Source: Saprospiraceae bacterium
GTDB taxonomy: Bacteria > Bacteroidota > Bacteroidia > Chitinophagales > Saprospiraceae
DNA: 64,000 bases
Assembly: GCA_016714445.1 (NCBI GenBank)
Contig: JADJNF010000008.1
Location: 62,001 to 126,000 of the forward strand
Reading direction: 5' to 3'
Each line of letters begins with the position of its first letter. The first letter of the stretch is position 1. Below the pieces are notes generated by a model, which worked only from the letters and a program-made list of their open reading frames with translations, was not told where the DNA came from and did not search any database. Positions 37,401-46,580 of the stretch are shown in pieces. Both the position numbers and the translations under genes were made by a program.

Positions 37401-39458
37401 AGCTTGAACAGTTTTTATAAAACTACCGCCTCCACATACTTCATCATTGGAGATAGTCAATGTCAATTGTGGGTTGACCGTTACTGTTACACAATTGCTA
37501 AATTCATCACACGTATTACCGTTGAAAGTATTTCTGGCTCTTCTTCTAAAATAGGTTGTTTGTACAAGATTTCCGGTTGCATACGTTGCATTTGTAGCAT
37601 TCACAATGTTTGTCCATCCTGATGAACATCCTGTCGTGCTACTTTGCCATTGATATATAATGGTTCCATTACCTGTTGCGGAGGTATTATTTGTCAAAGT
37701 ACCAGCTGATGTATTGTAACAAATTTCTTTATTGGATCCTATTGATCCTGGTGTGACTATACAAACCTGACATTGTGCTGTCACTGTAGTGATACCTGCT
37801 GCTACCCAAGACTGTCCACAACCTGTGGCTCCTCCACCAGGATTTGTCGAACTACGTGTGTCAATTTCTATATTCACAGAATTTGTATTTCCTGGCACAT
37901 TATTTAACGTAACAGTTACGATATTAACACAACAAGTATTTAAAGTTTGATCTGGACCATAAATTATGGTTTCTGCTGTTACCAAGCCTGCTGTAGCTTT
38001 TAATCTTAAGTATCTATTATCTAATGTCAATTCAGAAATAGGCACTTGAATTACTAATGTCCTTGGTGCGACATCTGTTTGTATAGGTATAGTATACGAC
38101 TGTAAATCACAATATCCTGATATATTCGTAAAAGTACCTGTCTGAGAAATATTCTCATTTAAATTTCTGTAAGCATACACTACCATAGATTGCAGTCCCC
38201 AATTACTTCCACAAGAACTATTGTTACTATTGTGTGTAACATTTTGTGCAGTCCCTGTTATTGTGCCTCTATAAACATGAACATCAGGAGATGAGCCAGA
38301 AAGGTTTACTTTTGTCAATGTGTGCGTCCCAGCAGGATTGAGTGTATTGACTGTAGTAGAATTACCAGGATTAGTACTGCCCTTATAGATTACTTCTACA
38401 ACCATTTGATAAACCTGACCACTATTTGGAATACTAATATTGATATCAGGATTACCACCGCAATTGAGGTTAGTGCCCCCTGCATGAAGGGTTACTTTTT
38501 TTCCATCAGCGCAGGTGAGGTTAATGTCGGGTTGTGGTTGACTTGTTGTAGCACTGATACAAACACTTACTGGAGCAACACTATTTGGGCTACCAGTAGT
38601 ACAGCTTTGTGTAACTCCCCAATGCTCTATAATGATTTGGTCAACACCATTTGGTACACTAACATTTCCTAATGACCCTCTCCAATACCCCTGGGTCCTT
38701 TGGTCAGGTACATCGTTAGTATATCCTGTTGTAGCTACTGTAACGCCATTTTTTTTGAATACTAACCTCCACTTTTCATTGGCTTGAGTTACTGTATTTC
38801 TACCAGAATAACCGTCGTAACTTACGACATCGGTTATATTCAAAGTTAAAGGTCCATTGGCAAAACTTGAAGGATATGGACCAGGAATGATAAACGATGA
38901 TGTACCACTTCCTGGACAAAATAATGACACATTTGCGTTTCCATTAGAAGAATTAATTGTTTGAGACCATAAATAACTGCCGCTAGAACAAGTTGGTGTA
39001 GGTGCACAAAAGGAGGTGCTGACGAGTTGTCAGGGGTTGCAGCTTGTGCTTCCACATGATACATTATTCCAAGTCAGTGTTCCATTGCAGAACAAAGCTC
39101 CACTAGAATTGCAGGATGCATTACTGTGTGTACCATGAGAAGGGGTGTATGTAGTTGAGCCCACTTGTATCCATTCTATAAGAACATTTCTCGGGCCATC
39201 ATCATTAATAAACTCAACTCCAAAAGTTGTACCATTGAAGCCTGAGTAAACTATAGTTTGAAAGGAAGTGGTCAAGGTGTGCGTAGCTAGTGTCGTACTA
39301 CCTTGCTTAAATCTAACTTGTTCAGTTCCTATATCTCCTCGCAACCTCACAGTGACATTACATTGGGAGTAAGATTCATACCTTAACAAGATAAACATTG
39401 AAATAAGTAAAAAGGCAAATATATTACCTTTGAAAGTAAAATAACTTTTCATTCTCAA
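28404..39458 (-). CDS. Giant (about 3,700 aa) T9SS-exported repeat adhesin, heavily frameshifted
   Basis: Starts at 39458 (MRMKSYFTF...), with a signal peptide ending SYSQ/CNV; MKSYF at 39452 is an alternative. Order: a beta-rich N-terminal domain, the about 230-residue module shared with the 13651 protein (38515-37750), Ig/PKD-like domains, 71-residue TATNDGPLTC repeats (37.25-36.0 kb), more PKD-like domains (36.0-34.8 kb) and SdrD_B domains (34.8-34.1 kb). Then come about nine LYNRAELD/DUF11-like repeats (33.9-30.1 kb), SdrD_B domains (IGDFVWEDRNANGIQDDGE and relatives) and a T9SS type A tail (YPNPAVGLVNIDLQ...ISSYKLIVLK). Frame changes occur near 39050, 37370, 37170, several in 36740-35990, 35790, 34750, 34500, 34060, 33960, 33390, 33210, 32930, 32615, 32530, 32225, 31010, 30920, 30720, 29036 and 28650. 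Because the C-terminal domain is intact and reading resumes each time, I treat it as one gene with consensus errors. Decay is possible. Confidence 0.8.
30080..33900 (-). repeat. About nine tandem repeats of about 455 bp (LYNRAELD units)
   Basis: Each unit encodes LYNRAELDR...DDACGDLPNVT, V-YTIVVNNNGG, YSLKDTPLFDNDV, then HTYTVTFNV and GNGPGSGPGQG, a DUF11-like beta-sandwich with linker. The block 30953-31300 recurs nearly unchanged at about 31860-32210, a two-unit (about 905 bp) shift. This shows duplication of unit pairs. Confidence 0.85.
36000..37250 (-). repeat. About six tandem 213-bp repeats (TPTATNDGPLTC units)
   Basis: The two best-preserved copies begin at 36751 and 36964, exactly 213 bp apart. 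Each encodes 71 residues with TPTATNDGPLTCIKTSVTL, YAWSGGGTAATK and CSATATTTVAQNITV. Units left of about 36740 contain many small deletions relative to these, so their reading frame is lost in this sequence. Confidence 0.85.
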
Positions 39459-39479
39459 ATTTTTAGGTTCACATAAACT

Positions 39480-39510
39480 CGAATCAAAAGCTCGGAATTC
39501 TTTTGATTCG
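39480..39510 (-). promoter_or_regulatory. Perfect 11-bp hairpin just upstream of the giant adhesin start
   Basis: CGAATCAAAAG (39480-39490) and CTTTTGATTCG (39500-39510) are perfect complements with a 9-nt loop, ending 22 nt upstream of the start codon. It would form in the 5' UTR. No T run follows, so a terminator is unlikely. It could affect translation or mRNA stability, or be a protein-binding palindrome. Confidence 0.5.
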
Positions 39511-39648
39511 GTACAATATAATAATACATCTATTCTAACAACGGGATTAAGTTCTCAAGGCTTAATCACAATACACTAATCAAAATGATTACTCACTTTG
39601 AAAAAAATAATTGGAAAATCAGATGTGATAAAAATATGAAAAATGATT

Positions 39649-39756
39649 CTACTCTGGAAATACATGCTGAGGAAAAGCTATAAAATAGTTTTTTAAGGAA
39701 TTACCCTTTTCTCTTTTTTTAAGTGCTATATTCTTCAGGATATTCATAAGTGACAT
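39649..39756 (-). CDS. Possible 35-codon leader ORF upstream of the giant adhesin
   Basis: ATG at 39756 reads MSLMNILKNIALKKREKGNS and ends at TAG 39649. A strong purine-rich ribosome-binding sequence, GGAGGAG, lies just upstream (39762-39768), unusual for this phylum. It sits between the predicted promoter (39791-39819) and the adhesin. Its short basic, amphipathic start could be a small peptide. It could also be a chance frame. Confidence 0.3.
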   Translation of the reverse strand: MSLMNILKNIALKKREKGNSLKNYFIAFPQHVFPE

Positions 39757-39790
39757 TTTACATCTCCTCCTTCAATCCGTTATTCGGACA

Positions 39791-39819
39791 CAAATATATA
39801 TTAAAACCCCCACACCAAA
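39791..39819 (-). promoter_or_regulatory. Predicted promoter of the giant adhesin transcript
   Basis: On the minus strand TTTG (39819-39816), 17 bp, then TATATTTG (39798-39791), matching the Bacteroidota -33/-7 pattern. It implies a leader of about 325 nt that contains the small ORF and the 39480-39510 hairpin. Confidence 0.5.
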
Positions 39820-40125
39820 ATAAAAAAAAAAACAAATGTATACTATTTTACATTTCGTTGATTTTCAAATAGATACAAAAAATATAGTTCCAATAAAAAC
39901 ATAATTCTTTTGAGCCTAAGCATTAGCCGTTTATACTTTACATAATTTTTTATATATAAATTATTTCAATTTGACAAGGTATATCTAAAGTAAAAAATAT
40001 TGTTAAATTATTATTAAAAATTAATTCAAAGGTTCATTAAACATGAATGGTTCTGTTAAAAATTAGAATCACTAGCAGAAATTTAATTTAAAAATTTTTA
40101 CATTGCATCATAAATAAAACCATAA

Positions 40126-40773
40126 ATGGATTCTATTAAATACAAGTCATTTACAATCTTCTACAGTATTATATTTTTCCTGAATTTATTATTCTTTACC
40201 TGGCTTACCGAATACAGGGTGGTAAGTAAACCTATGATCATGGCAAGTCTTATCGGGTTTTATATCAGCTCTGCAAAAAAACAATCCAATGCCTTTCTAT
40301 TGGCCATGATCTTTGCCCTTTTTGGTGATATATTCCTTATGTTTAATGGTGAAGAATTCTTTTTGATAGGCTTGAGTTGCTTTTTAGTAATGCAGTTACT
40401 TTATACAATAACTTTTTTAAAAGACAGAGTCAATGATATACTACTTATAATATACCGAAGTTTGCCGATACTATTTATAAGTATTGCTGTTATAGCTTAT
40501 TTATGGAATGGTTTGGGTGAGATGAGAATTCCGGTGTCCGTATATACAGCAGCAATTTCTCTTATGGTTATATCTGCATTGATAAGAAGAAGTAACATGT
40601 ATTGGTATTTCCCTGTCGTAATAGGTGTAATTTTATTTATGATTTCAGATGCTTTGATCGCCGTATCTAAATTTGGGCCTTCATTTAACGGCATTGAATA
40701 TGGAGTCATGGCTACCTACATGCTTGCTCAATATCTTATAGTGAGAGGAATGATTGAAAAAAGTGTCACCTGA
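40126..40773 (+). CDS. YhhN/TMEM86-family membrane protein (lysoplasmalogenase-like)
   Basis: The 215-residue integral membrane protein has about seven to eight transmembrane segments. Family features are visible: the early VVSKPMIMASL motif, FALFGDIFLMF in the second helix pair, a middle Y-S-P region and a late FMISDALIAVSKF, matching YhhN (PF07947). Characterised members hydrolyse the vinyl-ether bond of lysoplasmalogens in the membrane. Activity here is inferred from family only. The gene converges with the aminotransferase and their 3' ends overlap by 8 bp (40766-40773). Confidence 0.8.
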   Translation: MDSIKYKSFTIFYSIIFFLNLLFFTWLTEYRVVSKPMIMASLIGFYISSAKKQSNAFLLAMIFALFGDIFLMFNGEEFFLIGLSCFLVMQLLYTITFLKDRVNDILLIIYRSLPILFISIAVIAYLWNGLGEMRIPVSVYTAAISLMVISALIRRSNMYWYFPVVIGVILFMISDALIAVSKFGPSFNGIEYGVMATYMLAQYLIVRGMIEKSVT

Positions 40774-41950
40774 TCTGTTTTAATTTTTCGCCCGCAGCAG
40801 TCAATAATCCTTCTGTCTTTGCAAAACAAAATCTGATCAATTTGTCTTGTCTATGGTCATCATAAAAAACGGAGATGGGAATACAAGCTACCCCATGGTT
40901 TACAGTCATTTCTTTGGCAAAAGCTACATCATCCAGGTCGCTTATATTGCTGTAATCGCACAATTGGAAAAAAGTACCTTCCGTTTTTAAGGGTCGGAGA
41001 CGTGTAGTTTTTAGTATCTCCAGGAAAAAATCTCTCTTTTGCTGGTAAAATTGATTCAGTAATAAATACTGTGAGGCATCTGCCATAAATGCTGCCAAAG
41101 CGTGCTGTACAAATGAATTGACACTAAAGACATTCCATTGGTGGACTTTGCGGATTTCATTCATAAGGTACTCTGGTGCAATACAATAGCCTACTTTCCA
41201 TCCTGTACAATGATAGGTTTTGCCAAAAGAAAATACAGAAATACTTTGTTGATAAAGTTCGGGATATTTCAGTACACTTTCATGCAACTGACCATCATAC
41301 ACCAAATGCTCATAGACTTCATCGCTTAATATGATGATATCGGTATCTTTCACAATACGGGACAATTGAAGCAAATCATCAGCTTTCAATATCGTTCCTG
41401 TAGGATTGTGTGGCGTATTGATGATGATCATTTTGGTTTTCGGGCTGATCATCGCTGCCAATAAAGTCCAATTGATCTTAAAATCGGGTGCTTCCATGGT
41501 ATAAACGACCGCCTTTCCACCTGCCAACTCGATCGATGGACGATAACTATCATACGCCGGCTCGAAAATAATGACTTCGTCACCCTGATATATGAATGCC
41601 GCGATAGCCGTAAAAATGGCTTGTGTAGCACCTGCAGTAATGGTTATTTCGGTAGATGGGTTTACATATTGACCATAAGCATGAAGTACTTTTTGCGCTA
41701 TGATTTCTCTCAATGCCAAAACGCCTGCCATAGGCGCATATTGATGTTTGTGGTCATCAATAGCATCTTTTACCAAATCCAACAAAGCAGAAGGTGGATC
41801 ATAATCTGGGAAACCCTGACCGAGATTGAGTGCTTTATGTTGTATAGCCAGAGCAGACATCTCGGTAAAGATGGTGGTTTGGGAGGAGGTGAGTTTGGAT
41901 GTTGTTTGCAATATTTCAGTTTTAATAAACACTTGACCTCTCAATTGCAC
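40766..41950 (-). CDS. ybdL: PLP-dependent aminotransferase, methionine/kynurenine type
   Basis: A 394-residue class I/II aminotransferase. Visible motifs are LGQGFPDYDPP near the N-terminus, TAGATQAIF, NTPHNPTG (substrate/PLP Asn), LSDEVYEHL (PLP ring-N Asp), SFGKTYHCTGWKVGY with the Schiff-base Lys near residue 243, and a C-terminal IRFCFAK Arg for the substrate carboxylate. The pattern fits the YbdL/KAT branch, which transfers the amino group of methionine or kynurenine to 2-oxo acids. In this phylum it is commonly called methionine aminotransferase. It is a single gene and no operon partner is visible. The specificity within the family is uncertain. Confidence 0.85.
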   Translation of the reverse strand: MQLRGQVFIKTEILQTTSKLTSSQTTIFTEMSALAIQHKALNLGQGFPDYDPPSALLDLVKDAIDDHKHQYAPMAGVLALREIIAQKVLHAYGQYVNPSTEITITAGATQAIFTAIAAFIYQGDEVIIFEPAYDSYRPSIELAGGKAVVYTMEAPDFKINWTLLAAMISPKTKMIIINTPHNPTGTILKADDLLQLSRIVKDTDIIILSDEVYEHLVYDGQLHESVLKYPELYQQSISVFSFGKTYHCTGWKVGYCIAPEYLMNEIRKVHQWNVFSVNSFVQHALAAFMADASQYLLLNQFYQQKRDFFLEILKTTRLRPLKTEGTFFQLCDYSNISDLDDVAFAKEMTVNHGVACIPISVFYDDHRQDKLIRFCFAKTEGLLTAAGEKLKQIR

Positions 41951-42094
41951 TAATCATTGCTAATTGATCAGATTTCGATTTTCCTTTGTCAGAACTTACA
42001 GCAAAATACTGAACATAACAAATTTTGTTTTTATTTTTATTATGGATAAGGTAATAGACCGCCGGTATGCTCCCTAAAGTTGAATCTTTACAAA

Positions 42095-42550
42095 TCAAAT
42101 TTTTCTCAATTTTAAGCTGTAATTATTATTAATATTTATGAACTGATGTTTAATCTCAGATTCATTGTCGACTATTAATTCCGGAAGTGAGTTTAAAAAT
42201 TTCCTATCTAAAACTGAAAAGGAGTCATCACCATTCTGAAGATTTCTAATCAGTAATAAGCTCCTGTAAAAACGATTAAAATCATAAATTATTTGCTGTA
42301 TTTTAGTTTCATCAAACTGACTTCTGCTTCCATATGTTTCAGAATGTATCAAAAATACATGGGAGCTGTTATCCTCTGTACTGTATAAAAAAGATAAATT
42401 ATCACTAATTTTTATAGCGTTTGGATTAAAGAAATCAGGAAAATTTATGTTTATATTAAAATTTTTCAGGTGGTTTTCTTTAGTACAAGCCACTGAAAAT
42501 AAAATAAATATTAAACCAAAAAATTTATAAAAGTTGGTTTTGTTCATCAT
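42095..42550 (-). CDS. Hypothetical lipoprotein
   Basis: The 151-residue product has a signal peptide and lipobox (LFSVAC, Cys 22), so it is probably attached to a membrane in the envelope. The rest (FPDFFNPNAIKIS, SHVFLIHSETYGS, FLNSLPELIVDNE) has no motif I recognise. It is AT-rich. A second Met at codon 2 makes the exact start ambiguous by one residue. Confidence 0.6.
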   Translation of the reverse strand: MMNKTNFYKFFGLIFILFSVACTKENHLKNFNININFPDFFNPNAIKISDNLSFLYSTEDNSSHVFLIHSETYGSRSQFDETKIQQIIYDFNRFYRSLLLIRNLQNGDDSFSVLDRKFLNSLPELIVDNESEIKHQFININNNYSLKLRKI

Positions 42551-42700
42551 TTAAGTTTACAATTTGAGAAAATCCTAAATATATTTTATGAATTTCACAT
42601 CTCACCATTTCAATGATAGAGACTGAAATGTCATTTCGGAATATTACCTAAAAAAATGCGCATCCAAAATCAAAGGGCTAAAACCCTTTGAAAATTATCC

Positions 42701-44230
42701 TTACAAATCAAACTTTATCCCTTGCGCCAAAGGCAAAGTGGTACTATAATTGATCGTATTGGTTTGTCTGCGCATATATGCTTTCCAGCTGTCTGATCCT
42801 GATTCGCGTCCACCACCGGTTTCTTTTTCGCCACCGAAGGCACCACCTATTTCTGCACCACTGGTGCCGATATTGACATTGGCGATACCACAATCTGAAC
42901 CTGCACATGAGAGGAATCTCTCTGCTTCACGGAGATTGGTGGTCATGATGGCAGATGATAATCCTTGTGGTACATCATTCTGGATGGCGATGGCATTCTC
43001 TACGCTACCTTTATACTTGAGTAAGTACAAAATCGGTGCAAAAGTCTCATGTTGTACGATCGGCATACTATTTTCTGCTTCGACGATACATGGCTTGACA
43101 TAACAACCACTTTCATAATGTTTGCCTTTGAGTACACCACCCTCGACGAGAATATTAGCACCTTGTTCTCCAGCAGCTTGAAGGGCTTTCAAATATGCGT
43201 CCACAGCCATTTTGTCGATCAATGGACCTACGTGGTTTTTGCTGTCTAATGGATTTCCTATTTTCAGTTGGGTATATGCTTTGGTCAGTTTTGTTTTAAC
43301 TTCGTTGTATATGCTTTCGTGTACGATCAGTCTTCTCGTAGAGGTACATCTCTGTCCGCAAGTACCTACTGCACCGAAAAGTGCACCGGTCAGTACTAAG
43401 TTCAAGTCCGCTGATTCCGTCACGATGATGGCATTGTTTCCACCCAATTCCAGCAAGCTTCTGCCAAGTCTTTCCGCGACTGCTGCGCCTACGATTTTGC
43501 CCATTCTCGTGCTACCTGTTGCTGATACTAAAGGTACTCTTTTATCCTGGGTCATCCACTCTCCTACTTTGTAGTCGCCGGTAATGATACAACTCACACC
43601 TTCAGATACTTTATTGGCTTTTAGCACTTTATGCAAGATGTTCTGACAAGCCACAGCACAAAGTGGTGCTTTTTCGCTGGCTTTCCATACACATACATCA
43701 CCGCACACCATGGCAATCATGGCATTCCATGACCAAACAGCCACTGGAAAATTGAATGCAGATATGATACCTACTATGCCAAGCGGATGCCATTGCTCAT
43801 ACATACGGTGGTAAGGGCGCTCAGAGTGCATAGTAAGACCATACAACTGACGAGACAATCCTACCGCGAAATCACAGATATCGATCATTTCCTGTACTTC
43901 ACCCAAACCTTCCTGGAGAGATTTCCCCATTTCGTAAGACACCAGCTGACCGAGTGGTTCTTTGTATTTACGGAGTTCATCACCGTATTGACGTACGATT
44001 TCACCACGTTTTGGAGCAGGGATTTCACGCCATTCGATGAATGCTTTTTGCGCTGTTTTGATGACTTTTTCGTAATCTTTTTTGGAAGTCACGGATACGC
44101 TGCCGATCAATTCACCATCAACCGGAGAGTATGATTCAATATAAGTATCAGATTTCAGGGACTTTTGTCCGGTCCAGGTACCTTCATTTTTTTTGTGAAG
44201 GTCCAGCTTTTTTAAAAAAGAAGTATTCAT
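42701..44230 (-). CDS. amaB: Aldehyde dehydrogenase, ALDH7/aminoadipate-semialdehyde type
   Basis: A 509-residue NAD(P)-dependent dehydrogenase. Visible features are FNFPVAVWSWN (substrate channel), WKASEKAPLCA, TGSTRMGKIV, LELGGNN with the general-base Glu near residue 260, and GTCGQRCTSTRR with the catalytic Cys near residue 293. A C-terminal EIGGAFGGEKETGGGRESGSDSWKAYMRRQT block is characteristic of ALDH7 (antiquitin) enzymes, which oxidise alpha-aminoadipate semialdehyde / piperidine-6-carboxylate in lysine catabolism. The gene symbol follows the bacterial lysine-degradation enzyme. No other lysine genes are adjacent, so the pathway is inferred from family only. Confidence 0.85.
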   Translation of the reverse strand: MNTSFLKKLDLHKKNEGTWTGQKSLKSDTYIESYSPVDGELIGSVSVTSKKDYEKVIKTAQKAFIEWREIPAPKRGEIVRQYGDELRKYKEPLGQLVSYEMGKSLQEGLGEVQEMIDICDFAVGLSRQLYGLTMHSERPYHRMYEQWHPLGIVGIISAFNFPVAVWSWNAMIAMVCGDVCVWKASEKAPLCAVACQNILHKVLKANKVSEGVSCIITGDYKVGEWMTQDKRVPLVSATGSTRMGKIVGAAVAERLGRSLLELGGNNAIIVTESADLNLVLTGALFGAVGTCGQRCTSTRRLIVHESIYNEVKTKLTKAYTQLKIGNPLDSKNHVGPLIDKMAVDAYLKALQAAGEQGANILVEGGVLKGKHYESGCYVKPCIVEAENSMPIVQHETFAPILYLLKYKGSVENAIAIQNDVPQGLSSAIMTTNLREAERFLSCAGSDCGIANVNIGTSGAEIGGAFGGEKETGGGRESGSDSWKAYMRRQTNTINYSTTLPLAQGIKFDL

Positions 44231-44311
44231 TTGGGTTAGGTTTTAATTTTACGAATAAAATAATTGATTTATGAAATATGAATATGCCATAATCATTTAT
44301 ATATGTGAGTG

Positions 44312-44319
44312 CAAAAGTA
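44312..44319 (-). promoter_or_regulatory. Possible -7 box for the aldehyde dehydrogenase
   Basis: Reads TACTTTTG on the minus strand (TAnnTTTG), about 80 bp upstream of the ATG at 44230. No -33 element at standard spacing. Confidence 0.35.
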
Positions 44320-44765
44320 AGAAATATAGTTCAAATTTTGTGGGTAGGTAATATTGAACTACAAGTATGTCTAAAATTCCGTCATTTGACAGCAAGAGAC
44401 AGAAATATTTAAAAATATATTCTTGTCGGTATAACATTTGTTGATCTTAAACCTTCAAAACTAAAATATGATTGTATATTTCAAATTTGTAAAAAAAATA
44501 CTAATCCAAAATGCTAGAGCAAGATCAAAAAAATGCAATCATACATTGTCTCAATGATATCAAAGGTGGAGGAACATTTTGCCTGACGGCACAAAAAAAT
44601 TTATATTTCCACATTTGAGTGTCCAAGGTTTGGACTGTTGGCATATCCTATTATACATAGAATAAAATCAGGGTCAACAACAAACCCGAACATCCAAAAA
44701 ACTGGACAAAACCTATTCCTCAAAGCACAAATTTTAAAAAATGTTGGGCAATATTAGAGCCATTC
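44320..44765. other. Intergenic stretch, possibly decayed gene sequence
   Basis: Fragments such as NLYFPHLSVQGLDCWHI and MLEQDQKNAIIHCLNDIKGGG can be read but are interrupted by stops. No family was recognised. It may be a remnant linked to the following short ORF. Confidence 0.3.
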
Positions 44766-44996
44766 ATGCAATCTCCGACAGAACAAGTATTTGAATACAG
44801 AAGAGTACAAAAGGAAAGAGACGACATGACGTATGCGATCAAAAACTCAAATGCAGACCTAAGAACAGAAACCATTAAAAAAGGCTCACCGCATACATTG
44901 TTGATAACAAAAACACACGACACTTATCTAGCCCAAATGAAAATCTGGAATCACGACGGTATGGTGTTGGAGAGATTGGAGAGAATGAAGTCGTAG
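44766..44996 (+). CDS. Short hypothetical ORF, possibly a C-terminal gene fragment
   Basis: 76 codons: MQSPTEQVFEYRRVQKERDDMTYAI, then SNADLRTETIKKGSPHTLLITKTHDTYLAQMKIW. The second half looks like a real conserved protein tail (charged, no low complexity). It may be the end of a decayed gene, since the upstream 250 bp also contains broken coding-like sequence. Family not recognised. Confidence 0.3.
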   Translation: MQSPTEQVFEYRRVQKERDDMTYAIKNSNADLRTETIKKGSPHTLLITKTHDTYLAQMKIWNHDGMVLERLERMKS

Positions 44997-45195
44997 GGAG
45001 TGGTAGCTTCACCTTCTTACTCATTCTTCTATCCTTAGTCGTCGAAATTTTAAACTATTTTAGGTACACTTACTTTATTAATTTTCTATGATTTAAAAAA
45101 TGTATTCCTAAAAAAAATTAAAATTTAATCTAAAAAAATAGTTAAACTTGCAAATTATTTTTGAAATCATTTTCTAATATTTATAACATCATAAA

Positions 45196-46127
45196 ATGCC
45201 AAAAGTAGTAATTCTAATTATATCACTCCTCTTTGCGGAATGTACAATAGGGCAAGACGGAACTATCTATCCACTTGACACTCCTGCCGAACCAAATGCT
45301 ATTCCACTGGGTACGGGAGGAGTTGCTGACCAGAGTGCTTCAGAGACTTGGTTTCGTCAGTGGGGCGACCCGATGGCCCGAAATATAACATCTGCAACTT
45401 TGACACCATTTTTCCCAAAGCCTGGTAAAGCAAACGGCACTGCCATTATTGTAGCTCCCGGAGGTGGTTTCAGATGGCTCTCCATGGGTAATGAAGGCTG
45501 GGAAGTAGCACAAGCACTCGCTGAGCAAGGCATCACGGCTTTTGTCCTCAAGTACCGGCTACACCCGACACCTGCATCTCTGGATGACTTCACAAATTGG
45601 ATGAAGAATCTTTCATTTGCACCTGCACCTAAGAATGCTGACTCAACTAAAACAGTAACAACAGCACGTCCCTTGCAACTTGACCTGTCCAACCAACTTG
45701 CAGATGCAGAAGCCGCTTATGCCATGATAGTTAAAGGGCGACAGAATGGGGAGTAGATATAAACAGAATAGGCATGATTGGATTTTCTGCAGGTGCAGGT
45801 CTTACAATGCATTGTACACTGAACTCCAAAACCATGAAACTGGCATTCATCGGACCTATATATGGTGGAATGGGTCCAGTAGAAGTTCCAAAAAATGCGC
45901 CCCCCATGTTTAACGTCATAGCCAGCGATGATTTTCTTTTTAAAGGTCAGTTTGGCGTGATTGATTCATGGTACAAAGCTGGCATACCTGTAGAGTTTCA
46001 CCTCTATCAGAATGGTGGTCATGGTTTTGGTCTAGGAAATCCCAACCGAACCAGTAATCGTTGGTTTGATGCATTTATCCACTGGTTGAATGTCAATGAA
46101 TTTTTAACAGGCAAATCCGGGAAATAA
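45196..46127 (+). CDS. Secreted alpha/beta hydrolase (esterase-like), one frameshift
   Basis: The N-terminus MPKVVILIISLLFAECTIGQ is a signal peptide. Then come YPLDTP, ARNITSATLTPFFP and AIIVAPGGGFRWLSMGNEG, an HGGG-like oxyanion-hole region. The frame breaks shortly before 45756. The shifted frame reads EWGVDINRIGMIGFSAGAGL with the nucleophile elbow GFSAGA, then VIASDD (Asp) and GGHGFGLG (His), completing a catalytic triad. Combined length is about 310 residues. This matches the BD-FAE/acetyl-xylan-esterase-like alpha/beta hydrolases of Bacteroidota, which act on carbohydrate esters in the periplasm or outside the cell. The substrate is not known. The gene is isolated and has no polysaccharide-utilisation neighbours. 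Confidence 0.75.
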
Positions 46128-46446
46128 TTTATTACCTATAGTTGCATATGCCGCTTAAATTCTGGGAATAAAAAAATCAACAAATCAAGCAACCTTGTCC
46201 TCCCGCAAACCAGTGTAGAGATCCCAAGACTTATGATCAGTAGGACTACTAGTATGATGAACCATTTTAGATCCTATTACGTTATTCTTTTTCCTAGTAC
46301 ATAATAAATCAACTATCATAATGGACGGAATAATTTATTTGGAAGACAATGATTCAAAAAAAAATATGTATAGATTGATTTGGAAAAATATGGAGATCTA
46401 TGGCCTGATTTTTTAGATATTATCATTGCAAGCACTCGCAAGAATG
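46128..46446. other. Intergenic region, nothing recognised
   Basis: AT-rich, with short frames interrupted by stops. It leads into the toxin-like remnant at 46447. Confidence 0.4.
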
Positions 46447-46556
46447 ATAAAAAAATACCTTTCAAAGATGTAATAAAACTCATCCTCCATAAAGAAATAT
46501 GAAATATTGTTCAGTGAAAGTGCTGTAAAGGATTTAATTATAGTCCTTAAAAAATA
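46447..46556 (+). pseudogene. Degenerate RelE/ParE-like toxin fragment (island left end)
   Basis: Reading across frames gives DKKIPFKDVIK and then KYEILFSESAVKDLIIVLKK, ended by TAA. The Y-E-I-x-F-S-x-x-A-x-K-D-L pattern is typical of the first strand and helix of RelE/ParE toxins. The nucleotide sequence resembles 50465-50606. It is too short and broken to function. The toxin identity is inferred from the pattern alone. Confidence 0.4.
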
Positions 46557-46580
46557 ATAAAAACTGCTTATCTTTGTTTT

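Noticed and set aside
42750..44134. Several plus-strand frames across the aldehyde dehydrogenase
   Set aside because: Antisense shadows of an intact, clearly recognisable gene.
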